A stretch of DNA of 29,549 nucleotides from Ichthyophonus hoferi (lineage: Eukaryota > Opisthokonta > Ichthyosporea > Ichthyophonida > Ichthyophonidae), in the NCBI GenBank assembly GCA_002751075.1, contig NAOQ01000142.1:95301-124849 (forward strand), written 5' to 3'. Of this stretch, positions 1 through 9,748 are shown piece by piece; position 1 is the stretch's first letter, and the number at the start of each line of letters is the position of its first letter. The position numbers were made by a program, and so were the translations under genes. A model generated the notes under the pieces. It saw only the letters and a program-made list of their open reading frames with translations. It was not told the origin of the DNA and ran no database searches.

Positions 1-322
1 CCCCATCTTATCCTATTCCACCCTATCCTACCTGGTCTATCTTCTCCATATCCATCCCTAAACTAAACACTAGATCACAACTACCCTGACCCAGTAATAG
101 GTATGCTAGTAGTATTTTCCATATCTTCGCCCTTGATCGGGACCAATGAATACGTTAAGACTTGACTTCACGTCACATCATCTAATCATATTGCTTTATA
201 GGCCAAGGAGGTCAAAGACAAGTGGATGAAAGAGAAAGTATCTAGGCACAGGGAGAAAACGAACAGCCATCTCTAATGATATTCCATAAATAATACACCC
301 CATATAGTCTATAGCAACCTAC
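1..322. other. Left flank; downstream part of RNASEH2C not resolved
   Basis: This stretch follows exon 3 of RNASEH2C on the minus strand, so it should be intron or later exons of that gene. I looked for the continuation after the Tyr-Thr-Gly of exon 3 (expected Gly-Tyr-Val) and for the C-terminal block of the family and found no convincing exon. A short phase-compatible segment near 25-60 (minus) was considered but does not match the family. The rest of the gene probably lies left of the window. Confidence 0.4.
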
Positions 323-1484
323 CTGTATAGCCCTCGGGCACAGGTACTAGCTGACCGTGCAAGGTTCTTCCACGGAAAGCCGTTCTTAATGCATCTGTGA
401 AGGATGGTAGAAGAGAGGCCAGAGAGAAGGAGTTGGAGGGGAGAGGGTATGTTAATGGCGGCCTTGGGCAGAGCCTACATCTATGACTCTGTGTTGGTAG
501 GGGATATATAGGGTACACACTGAAGGAGACCACCCCCACGGGGAGATGCTATGCATATAATCTCACTATATGCATGAGCCTATTGTATGAGCTGAGGCAA
601 AGTCAATAGGATATGCAACTAGTAGGTGAGACACAGTAATAGTAGCAGAGGGGCGAGGACTGCAGAATAATAATACTCTAACAGGTAAACCCAAAACATC
701 ACACCATTACATGGATTAAAAGTGGCGGGAAAACCAAAAATAATACCAAAGGGTAAAGACGGGGTTTGTATGTGCAGGAGAAAGCTTTAACCAACTAGGC
801 GGTTTCCCTTCCCAAACTCACTAGGGCTACCGATCCATCCCTAGTTACCACTCCCTCTATCCAGTAGTACATTGGTACTAAATAGTAAGATTGTAACCTA
901 AGCCCTAAGTAGTCCCTCCCCTCCCCTCCTTACCAACAGCAGGCCTTACCTACTTGGGTATCTCCACTGCCGACCACCAGATAGCGCCCTACCTCTGCAG
1001 GCCCATCATAGTCCACTGTATACCCCACCTATAGTCAAAACTTTGGAAGAGAAAATGGGGCTGTAGATTCAGGTTAAACATTAAAAAGAAAAAGCTATGA
1101 CTCTATGTGAAGGGATATTGAAAAAGGGCGATAGATGTGTTTATAACATAGCATTACATAATAGTAGTAATAAACCATCAACGCTAGGGAGTCTACCTAT
1201 ATAAGACAGGTTGTGGAAGGTAGTCCATATATATTAATTAGGTAATGGCAGACCTTATAAGGGTGTAGGAGACATGGCCTCATATATCTATATACTGTGC
1301 ATTCCATACTACATGGTATATATAAATACTGTATGCTATAAAGCCTTATATACCACTATATATATAGTGCATACAGTAAAACGTAATGTCTATAGTGCAG
1401 TGACTGTCTTCTACCTGTGCAAGGTAAGTGGTGCAGTGTCACTTGTGGGGCATCCTCCGGCCTGCCAGTAAGTTGTACGTCCAT
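323..1484 (-). CDS. RNASEH2C: Ribonuclease H2 subunit C, N-terminal part (exons 1-3)
   Basis: This is the small non-catalytic subunit of the heterotrimeric RNase H2, which removes ribonucleotides and RNA:DNA hybrids from DNA in the nucleus. Exons on the minus strand are 1415-1484 (ATG at 1484-1482), 950-1015 and 323-394, joined by GT-AG introns of 399 and 555 nt with phases 1/1 and 1/1, giving 69 residues so far. Three family signatures appear in the right order: LHHLPC (residues 17-22; human LHLLPC), VDYDGPAEVGRYL (24-36; human VAVDGPAPVGRFF) and FRGRTLHGQLVPVPEG (52-67; human FRGRCLRGEEVAVPPG). The start chosen leaves a short N-terminus compared with human. The gene is cut by the window edge, not visibly broken. 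Motif order and phase agreement make the call strong; family sequences are recalled, not searched. Confidence 0.87.
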
Positions 1485-1689
1485 CCTGGTATTGTCTGTA
1501 CGTACACTAGATACAAAGGGGAGGAGGGGATATATATCGGATACGTTACAAGATCGTAACTCCGTAGGGAATCGGCTAATGAGCCATTCAGATAGGAAGC
1601 AGTAGTATAGTCTTATCGAGATAAGATCTGACATTTCTAGTGGGTCTCTGTTATCCTCCATGAATTGTATTAGCCAGTAAGAATATTTA

Positions 1690-1696
1690 TGATTGG
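1690..1696 (-). promoter_or_regulatory. CCAATCA box upstream of RNASEH2C
   Basis: The plus strand reads TGATTGG, so CCAATCA is in sense for RNASEH2C, 206 nt before its ATG. The same heptamer lies upstream of three other genes in the window. CCAAT is the known binding core of NF-Y; its role here is inference. Confidence 0.4.
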
Positions 1697-1826
1697 CTCC
1701 ATTTAGATTATTGAACACAGACAGGTGTTAACCAAAAAAATAGCACTCGCTGTAAAACGAAGTATTAAAGAAAGCAACACCTAGTAATAAAAAGGCCCCA
1801 CTCACACATACGCGGTACTAATAGCA

Positions 1827-1870
1827 AAATACAAAGTTTTTGTAAATACACACAAAAATACTTTGTATTT
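1827..1870. repeat. Imperfect inverted repeat / hairpin
   Basis: Arms AAATACAAAGT (1827-1837) and ACTTTGTATTT (1860-1870) are perfect 11-bp complements. The stem continues inward with TTTTTGT (1837-1843) facing ACAAAAA (1852-1858) after a small bulge, leaving an 8-nt loop. No gene overlaps it. Function unknown. Confidence 0.7.
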
Positions 1871-2461
1871 AATTATATATATGTAATGTACACATCGTTA
1901 TTGTAATGTCTAATCTATCCCTGGCCCTCATGTACGATAATCAGTGTCCGGATCGCTCGCTCGTTCAGAAGTCAGAGAATTGACACTAAGTAGCAATAAT
2001 AGTGTTGATTTATATAGTGGCATAACCCCACTTAATTATCAATCTTATTGTGCAATTTCCACCTTCGCGCCCAAGCACATCAAAGCATATATCACTTCTA
2101 AAGTAGAATAGAGATATAATTACTGCGGCCAGTTACCTAGAGATTTGGTAAGTGGACCTCCAATAAAACTTCTAACAAAACAACTGAGCCTTAAAGACAG
2201 GTTTGGTCAAGCAGGTATCACTTACCCTAGTCCAATCACAATAACCGTTACTAGTTATGCAATTGGAGATCCCGACAGCTGTGTATAAGTCGATAGTACT
2301 GACACAGTTTTTAATAAGATATATCTCCCGAGTGTATTACGGACAGGAAGTAAATAAGAGGCAGGAAGTTAGGAGACCACTATAGTAGATGTTCTACGAT
2401 AAAGATATCTATCTGGCTACTTTCATGTTGCTGTAGTTACTTTGGATGTTGACCCATATGG

Positions 2462-2624
2462 ACTTAGATTAATGTTACTCGCTGAGTGGTAGTATAGATT
2501 AACCGCTACGATCACAATTCTTAAGATCCTTATTAGTTACTGGTTATTAACTTAGATTAATATTAATTGCTGAGGGGTAACGTGGATTAACTATTACGAT
2601 CTAGATCCTTAAAATTCTTATCAG
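2462..2624. repeat. Diverged direct duplication, 88-bp period
   Basis: A segment beginning ACTTAGATTAAT at 2462 recurs with substitutions and small indels at 2550. Both copies carry, in order, the ACTTAGATTAAT start, GCTGAG, a GGATTAAC/AGATTAAC block, TACGATC and a CTTAT-AG end. It looks like an old local tandem duplication. Confidence 0.6.
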
Positions 2625-3926
2625 TGCACAGACACAGTGGAGCCGACATTACATTGATGGAAACGGTATCCAGCCCTGTGTGCCATTGGCTAGTATTTCC
2701 CGCCCATTCCCACGTAGGCGCGGTAACAATCCCCAACTTTATCACTCCTAGATGACATTGGATTATTCGCGCCAATCTTACAGCTCTAATTCACACAAAG
2801 TAGTTAGAAATGTAGTATATATTTATAGAAAAGAGGCCTGGTAATTATTGTTATATTATATTATACACGTCCAAAACTGTAGTTTGCTTCCTTTCAACTT
2901 AGTCAAATATTGTCTCGTTTTTTCTCAATAAAACATTCCATAAGGTGTGCAAGAACATACAGGATGACAGGTATGTAATTAGTGTCACTTTACTTTTACC
3001 CTCTCACCCTCTGTGATGTCTTTTAAGGTTAAAGGAGGAATTCAAGTACGTTAATAGGTATCTAAGGGTCTCTTTCTGTCTAACAATATCTATCTACAAG
3101 TCTGTATCATTTATATTTCTCTTTCATAACACTATGCAAAACAATACAAATCATTTAGGAGAATGAAAGGAAAGAGCCAAACACCAGTGAATAATAGAGC
3201 CCCTTTTAGATGTGCAATAGTGGACATTATAAGAACTATGATACTCAGAAGGATCCATTTTCTCCCTAGAGGAAGGCAGAAGATGTTATCATAGTAAAGC
3301 AAGGTTATCCAAATATATACCTATTGTTAGGAAAGACTAAACAAGTTAATGTTCCGGCCAAAGGATAGGAGGGGTATGGCTGTATAATTATTTTATTGTC
3401 TTGGCCTAAATTTTTACTATTATTCCTTATAGACGTTACCGATAGTCCTATATTCTTCACGGAGCACCACACAAAACTACATAGTAATATAGTATATATG
3501 GCCCCTTTACACTGACAGGGGAGAAGGTATGGATAGTAATTTCAAGAAAAAAAGTCATTAATAGCATGTGATAGAAGTAGTCCCATAGTATTGTTGGTAA
3601 AACAGGGAAGGGGGGCGGTGACCCACAAATGGTATGTCATAAAGAGATATAAATGATAAGTGAGGCTATCTCTTGGGCGGGATAAAAGGCCCTAGACCTT
3701 GCAGGGCCCCCTCTTTAGTGTTATCTAGCCCCATACTCCACTTGGGAGTGATGAGGGCATAGGTAAGGGGATTCCGTTTGTATGTTATAGTGGTGGGCCT
3801 AATTTCACTTCTTACCTCTCTCTCTCTCTCTACATACATACACCTTACCGTGCCTATAGCAGGCCTAGTCTCATACCTGGGTGTGGGCTAATAGGTATGT
3901 GCATACCAAGCCTACCGAACCTATCT

Positions 3927-6900
3927 ATGCCTGTGGATTGGTTGGCTTTGGATGAAGGTCTGCAGGGGTCGGGCTGTGCCCTTTGTGCCTTAGCCAATGG
4001 TAAATATCCACCTATCTTTATCCTTATCTGATTGTATAGAATCCAACACTGACTGGCCCTCAGTTAGGGACGCCAACTCGGACGCCCTGAGCATGCAAGC
4101 TTTTGGCACCTGGACCTACCAAGATGTTAGTGCCCTGTTTGACACCCTTCTGCAGCCTGGACATGGCTACTCAGGGCGAGCCAATGCCCCGCGAAACAAG
4201 ACAGATAGAGAGGTAAGAGATATTAGCCTATAGAAAAGGACTGGGACATAGTACAAGTCATGTGTATTGACAGGTAGGCCACAGAAACGAATTTACTTTT
4301 ACTTCCTGCTGCTTCAAGTCCATGACTGTGCCAGTGGTTGGGGTAGGTTTATCCCCCTGTCTGATTGGTGGACAGGCCTAACGGTGTGTCCCCATTGGTT
4401 CTAATAGTGGGGCGGGTAGGTATGAGTCTTCCTCACCGTAAGGTGGGAGATGATATCGATACCATGTTGGCCTTCTGGCAGCTCCACACGGCCACCAAGC
4501 ACAGCCCTGATGAGAAGCCCTTTGTGCACCAACGTAACTATGGCCGTATGTTTATACGGCGTCTATTGGACCTGCATCAGGATGGGTGAGTAGCTAGCCA
4601 ATGGGTTATGGTGTGAAAAGGTCTGAGAGTGTGAGAACTAACGTTGATTGGTGGGACAGATCTGTGGCCCTGAAGGTGGCAGGCCGGCCTGAAAAGTAAG
4701 TAGTGGGCAAAAGAGATGCAATTACCATATATAGTAGAAAACAGTCACGTGTATCATGCATGCCCCAGGTGGGACTTGGGGGCTGTGGTTGGCTAATGAC
4801 ATGATGGGGTCATGGGATATAGGATCTATGCCAAGAAAGCTGATGGCAGGGCGCACTTCCTGAGTGGCATACCATGCTACTGCCCCCAGCACTGTAATTC
4901 CGACGACATTGAGGCTAGGCTCCCTAAACAGATCGTTATGGGCCAACAGGTAACCTTTCCTGCCCTACAACTTACAGGTGGGCATAAGGGGTCGGCTAAG
5001 AAGAGGGGGAATGGTTCAGCTAAGAAAAGATCTCGGAATTCTCTGATAACTAATGGAATCGAGAAAGAGAATCTGGGACCGTCTGACCCAATGGTAATAG
5101 AAGACACTGTATACCACCGCCTCCCCACCGACCTATTTAGCGAATCAGAACAGCTTCTATTACAGCCTGTATTCAACATCCCCGATAGTCTATTGGAGCG
5201 TTATTTGGCATATCGTCGAGACACCCAATGCCATCGCAGCTCACCTATCCCTTTTTCTTGGCCCAATACAGTTCCTCCAGTCGAGCAGACTACCCCCCCC
5301 CATGTGCCCCTGCAGCCCTACGACCAGTCAACTACCGCAAGAACCAAACGCCAAAAGAGAGCGCTTAGTGTAAATGTACCACATGTAGCCCAGCCTACCT
5401 GGCCTACCCAGCCCCCAGCCTGGACCTACACCCCGACTACCCGCCCTCTAGGTATCTCTGCTATACAATCAAGCCCCCCTCTCTTAGCTGTAACCTCCCC
5501 CACAGTCAGAATATCCCCTGAGCTCTCAGGGCCAAGGGCCGTGCCTCCTTCCCCTGCAGCCAATCACATGGCTAGTCCCGCTGTCATGATGGATATCGCG
5601 CGTCTACCTTCCCCTCGAGGAGTGACGGGAATGGAACTGTGCATTGGTCTGTCCCCACGCACCTTGGCTGATAAGCAGGCCATAGAGGCTGCTGGCTTAA
5701 AGGCCCACCTACGGTAAGGGCTGACTTCACTTTTCTCACGAACCTACACACACCACTATACACATGGGTGAGTCTACACCTGTATATATGTATACTTCTC
5801 GTTCTTATCATATAATATACCTCCTAATGCTCTATGGAGGGGACCCTGTGGAGCATTCTGCTTTTAGATAGAGATAATCCAACCCCGACCTACACCATTA
5901 CACCATTAACTAGCTCATGTTACCTCTCCGTCTAGCACTAGTCTCCTATCATGTGATATCATTTCTTACTCTCTTGTTTTATATTTATTGACGTCATAAT
6001 GCCGTGTGTTTTTGTCTCCTTTCCCTCATACACTGCTACTTGTGCGATGAACCCCTCTGATTGGGTGTCCGTTATTATGGAAGTTCCCCCCACCCTTCCC
6101 TCTCTTTATCCTTCTTCCTTCTCTGTTTTATTTTGTCTTCCAGCTAATGGACTGTGGCTTTAAGGTCTACATAGTCCTCCTAATGACTACCTATCCTGCA
6201 TGCCCGCTAGAAAGGAGGCGAGGGAGACCCTGGGAAGGGCCCTGGGCCTGGGCCTGAGAAACTTGTTAACAGAGGGTTATACAGGTTGGTGAAAATACGA
6301 CCCGATCGGCCCCTGACTAGCATCATGCGACATCTTCAGAACAAATATAAGCCTGTGAACCCTCCCGTAGTAGGTCTCCTCCCCTATTGATTGTCTGGTA
6401 CTCACCCCTAGGATTTTTTACCTTTCTTATTTTAACGGTTCTGTTTGCACATATCATGTGGTTAGTATAATGGATGATAGACAGCCATAACTAGCGGGAA
6501 GGAGGGAGGGTCATAATTATAGATAGAGGCTCTTCTGTACAGTACTAATGTTGTCTGCAGGCCCAGGGGTCATTGCAGCTTTACGTTAATGAGGAGAGTG
6601 CGGCATGGTCGACAGCCCAGTTGGGCAGCACGACAGTAGGGCAATTACTTAAGGACTCACAAGACATTACAGTAGACCTGGTGTATGGCTGGGCCCCACC
6701 CCCAACTCCTCCTGCCCCTCTCCCCGCCCCTACCCCACTCCCAGAGCCCTCTACGAGCAGTCTGCCCTCTACGTCTAGAGACGCGTGGGGGCTGGGAGAC
6801 GATTTATCGTTTCCACAGCTGGACATGACATTGGACCTATCATTGGGGTCTATTAAATTTGATCTTGGTACCCCTGCAGACGAGTTGCTCAGTGATGATG

Positions 6901-8127
6901 ACGCCTTGCCTCCCACCCCCACTGTCCTACTTGAACCACCCACGGTATGGCCTATGATAGAGAGGGGTTGGTTATAGGACTGTGTGAAGTGGCAAGGGGT
7001 AATTGTAACAGGACATTGTTAGGGGTCTGTTGTCAGTCATGGTGGGTAGGGGAGATGAGAGAAGAGGGGGCGATGTATTTGTAAAGATTATGATTGGATG
7101 GAAGGGCTATGTGGGGATTAAAATCGACTGATAAAGGGGTGAGAATGATTTTGGAAGAATGGATGGGTAGATTCGGGTTAAGATTGGCAACCAAGTATCA
7201 AGTATGGGAATGTAATAGGGGAATAGTCATAGGGTGAGATAGGGTGGAGCGGATAGGATACTTATAATGGCTCTATGGCCATATATGCACACAGATCCCT
7301 ACCAGTGCTACTCCCAGCCGCATCCCCACCCCCACCCCCACCCCCAGCTTAGATATTCCTAAACCAACTAAGAAGGTATGGTCCCTTATCTTCTCTGGAC
7401 TATCCTGCCATGTCTCGCTCCTTCTCTCTTGCCTGTCCTCCAGAGAGGCTCTCAGTATGCACTATCTACCCCTGGTTTGAATACACTCCATATATCCCCA
7501 TCTACATTGTTATGTTTTGGTTACTCTTTATTTTATTTTACACCTAGCTGCAAGCTAATCATAGAGGAGTGTGCAGGTTGGTAGTATAGGTATAGGGGTA
7601 GAGGTCAGCTGTGATGGCTTTGGCGCCATATTCCAGGGCCCTACTGCACCTCGACAGTCACAGCAATCAGCCTTAGGATTGGCCCTCAGGAGTCGTAGTA
7701 TCGTCTTTCGCCAGCCTGTAAGTGGATTGGTATAGCTTTAGATCATGTGTCATGGTAGAGACCAGCCTATGATGGTGTGATGGATAGGGAGATCGTCGGC
7801 CTATAGTATTTAGTGGACATTTTCTTGACAACCAGTTTTACCTCTTTGATCATGGTGTAATGGTTTGAAGGTGTATAGGGATATTCTAAATTAGCTTAAT
7901 ACTGGTCCTCCTCCTTTACAATCCGACTACCCCTTAGCTAATAAATATACGTCGCTGTTGGTGGCTATGATGATTGACAGAACCTGTTTCTATATATATA
8001 AAGGGAGGAAGATTAAGTTTCTATATTATGCGTATTTACGGAGGAGGGGTGATTGATGATGTAAACTGGCAATGACTCCATTAATTCTATACAGGGTGAA
8101 CTATCTAACCTTAAAGAGACCAATTAG
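3927..8127 (+). CDS. Unrecognised Cys/His-containing, probably nuclear protein (11 exons, 682 aa)
   Basis: I do not recognise the family. Exons: 3927-3999, 4040-4212, 4274-4342, 4443-4585, 4660-4695, 4823-5713, 6285-6369, 6561-6944, 7295-7375, 7637-7717, 8095-8127; every junction is GT-AG and phases agree throughout (682 codons plus TAG). The start is the only in-frame ATG in exon 1. Seen in the protein: Cys/His groups near the N-terminus (C-x2-C at 17-20, a Cys pair in exon 3, C183-Y-C185-x2-H188-C189) that could bind metal; two similar SAKKR patches (about 222-236), a likely nuclear signal; a long Pro/Ser/Thr-rich middle (about 250-450); a segment at about 462-530 with a hydrophobic pattern vaguely like a ubiquitin-like fold; then Pro-rich and acidic stretches with an Asp/Leu-rich part like an activation domain. 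A transcription or chromatin factor is inference only. Least certain junction: the acceptor at 4442. The 570-nt intron 5714-6284 could hide another exon. Confidence 0.72.
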
Positions 8128-8650
8128 CTGCCAAGCCACCAACCCCGCGATGTGGCCAGCCCTCCTGGCCCACGGTTTCGAAAGATTGTATATATATATA
8201 TAGATATAGTTGTAAGGGACTAAAAATGGTCTCTCTAATTGGGTTAGATGAATGGGGCTCATAGTAATAGTATGTAGTGTCGTTTAATGATTGGCTTATT
8301 AGTCTCTATAGGAACTAGCCATGTCATATAGAGTGGACAAGGTCTGTGGCTGCCTAGTTGCAACCAATCATTGTAGACAAGCACAGAGCAATATGAATAT
8401 AGATCGAACTACCTCCTGTGTAATACCTGTATAGTAGTGAACTGTTTAGAATGACGCAGGCTAAGGCGGTAGAGCATGAAATAAAGTAACATATGAAGTG
8501 AAAAAGGTGATATATCTGACAACTACTAGTATAACACATAGTAGGGCTAAGAAACAACACACTGGGTAATACGAAGTCCTTCTCATTTATAGAATACAAT
8601 AACGAACGAGAGGTGATTTTATTAGTGACTAGTGGGAGAAAGCAAACAAT
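8128..8650. other. Spacer between convergent genes
   Basis: It lies between the stop of the unknown plus-strand gene and the stop of the minus-strand dehydrogenase. It holds a TA-rich run near 8190-8205 and TGATTGG / CCAATCA copies near 8288 and 8364. No coding signal was seen. Confidence 0.6.
8618..8623 (-). terminator. Polyadenylation signal AATAAA for the dehydrogenase gene
   Basis: AATAAA on the minus strand lies about 28 nt past the TAG at 8651. Its position fits a 3' end signal; usage is not shown by sequence alone. Confidence 0.5.
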
Positions 8651-9643
8651 CTATTTCTTTTGGCTAGAGGCCAGGGGCTTAGCCTCACGGGGGACCTTCA
8701 TGGCCTTGTAATCCCCCATAGTCTGCACGGTGTAGCGGGCAATATTGATAAGGAGATTCCAGTCCATAACCTTGAGCATCAGCTTGGCCAAGATAGTGAA
8801 GTAACCCTGATCGCGGATAACTGTGCGCCCCGCACTGGTAAACAAGCAGTCGGCAATAGCTGAGGGGGCACGAGCCGTTTTCTGGAACATAGTAAGGGCA
8901 CTCATCTTGCCAGCATTGTCATAGAAGTTACTGGCAATAGGAGAGGGGTGGACCACAAGTACGTCAATGCCATGGGGCTGCAGCTCACCTGCAATGGAAG
9001 CAGCAAACTCGGTAAGGAATATCTTGGTGCTTCCATACATGACCGACATGGGGCTGGGCAAGAAGCCAGCTGACGAAGATGTGAAACCAACAAAGCCCTT
9101 CATGCGCTTATCAAGCATGTCATTAACAAAGTGATGGGTGATCTTGACAGAGCTAAGCATATTAACCTCGAGGTTGTGTAGGTGCCTCTCCACAGGGAGG
9201 TTGGCAAACAGACCGGTGAGGATGTAACCTGCGTTGTTAAACACCAGGTTAACATCAATATCTTGGGTGGCCTCTTTAATGGTCTTCATGTAATCTCCGT
9301 TGGTTCCAGACAGGTCCGCTCCTACCTGGCGGAACTCCAGGGTAGGGTACTGGGCCCTCATCTCCTCCGTTGTCTTTTTCAATTCAGCATCGTCAAGAGC
9401 CACGATAACCACATTAATCCCTTGGCTTGCAAGGCGCTCCACAATTGCTTTGCCAATACCTGTGCTTCCACCGGTAACAATAGCCCAGCTGGCTCCATAC
9501 ATCTTCTTAAAGTCCTGCTCCTTATAAACAAAGGATTCAAGGAGGACAGGGATGAGATACCCCAGAACGGAAAAGGCCATAAGGCCCAGGCACACCTCTA
9601 CAAACATATTGTCGTTGTGTGAAGAAATAGAGGTAGAAAACAT
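8651..9643 (-). CDS. Membrane-anchored short-chain dehydrogenase/reductase
   Basis: This is a 330-aa classical SDR, a NAD(P)H-dependent oxidoreductase acting on a carbonyl/hydroxyl substrate. The dinucleotide motif TGGSTGIG is at 57-64, NNAG at 136-139, a catalytic Ser in SSS (189-191) and YGSTK at 203-207 (Tyr203, Lys207). A hydrophobic segment at about 14-36 precedes the Rossmann fold, the layout of endoplasmic-reticulum enzymes such as 17-beta-hydroxysteroid dehydrogenase 12 / 3-ketoacyl-CoA reductase and 3-ketodihydrosphingosine reductase. The C-terminus ends Gln-Lys-Lys, which is not a standard KKxx retrieval signal. It resembles SDRs of unknown substrate that I recall from several protist groups, so I leave substrate and symbol open. 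It has no introns, unlike every other protein gene here. A CCAATCA box lies 99 nt upstream of the ATG. Confidence 0.95.
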   Translation of the reverse strand: MFSTSISSHNDNMFVEVCLGLMAFSVLGYLIPVLLESFVYKEQDFKKMYGASWAIVTGGSTGIGKAIVERLASQGINVVIVALDDAELKKTTEEMRAQYPTLEFRQVGADLSGTNGDYMKTIKEATQDIDVNLVFNNAGYILTGLFANLPVERHLHNLEVNMLSSVKITHHFVNDMLDKRMKGFVGFTSSSAGFLPSPMSVMYGSTKIFLTEFAASIAGELQPHGIDVLVVHPSPIASNFYDNAGKMSALTMFQKTARAPSAIADCLFTSAGRTVIRDQGYFTILAKLMLKVMDWNLLINIARYTVQTMGDYKAMKVPREAKPLASSQKK

Positions 9644-9741
9644 ACAGTCACTATGGGAATTTCTCTATATATATATACAACATAATAGGGAATATAGTAT
9701 AGGCTAGATGCTGCTAGAGGGAATTGTTTTTAAGCAGGGCC

Positions 9742-9748
9742 TGATTGG
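9742..9748 (-). promoter_or_regulatory. CCAATCA box upstream of the dehydrogenase
   Basis: The plus strand reads TGATTGG; in sense for the minus-strand gene this is CCAATCAG, 99 nt before the ATG. It shares its extended form with the boxes before the phosphomannomutase and INTS9 genes. Confidence 0.42.

Larger units (their letters stand above)
1485..3926. other. Spacer between divergent genes, no gene seen
   Basis: These 2.4 kb separate the divergent RNASEH2C (-) and unknown (+) genes. Open frames here are short, have no family motif and no splice-phase partner. Contents: a CCAATCA box, a long hairpin at 1827-1870, a diverged 88-bp-period duplication at 2462-2624, and a CT run near 3818-3831. 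Confidence 0.6.

Noticed and set aside
4377-4442. Earlier acceptors (GGACAG, CTAATAG, GGGTAG) for exon 4 of the unknown gene
   Set aside because: They give the wrong phase or an immediate stop after exon 3; the AG at 4441-4442 keeps phase, though it remains the weakest junction.
4950-4977. GT...AG segment of 28 nt inside exon 6 of the unknown gene
   Set aside because: Too short for an intron, and its removal would close the frame soon after; reading through keeps a 296-codon exon open.
6581-6943. 120-codon minus-strand frame
   Set aside because: It is an antisense shadow of exon 8 of the unknown gene, open because of the Pro/Ser/Asp-rich composition.
9182-9622. 146-codon plus-strand frame
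   Set aside because: It is an antisense shadow of the dehydrogenase gene and has no motif of its own.
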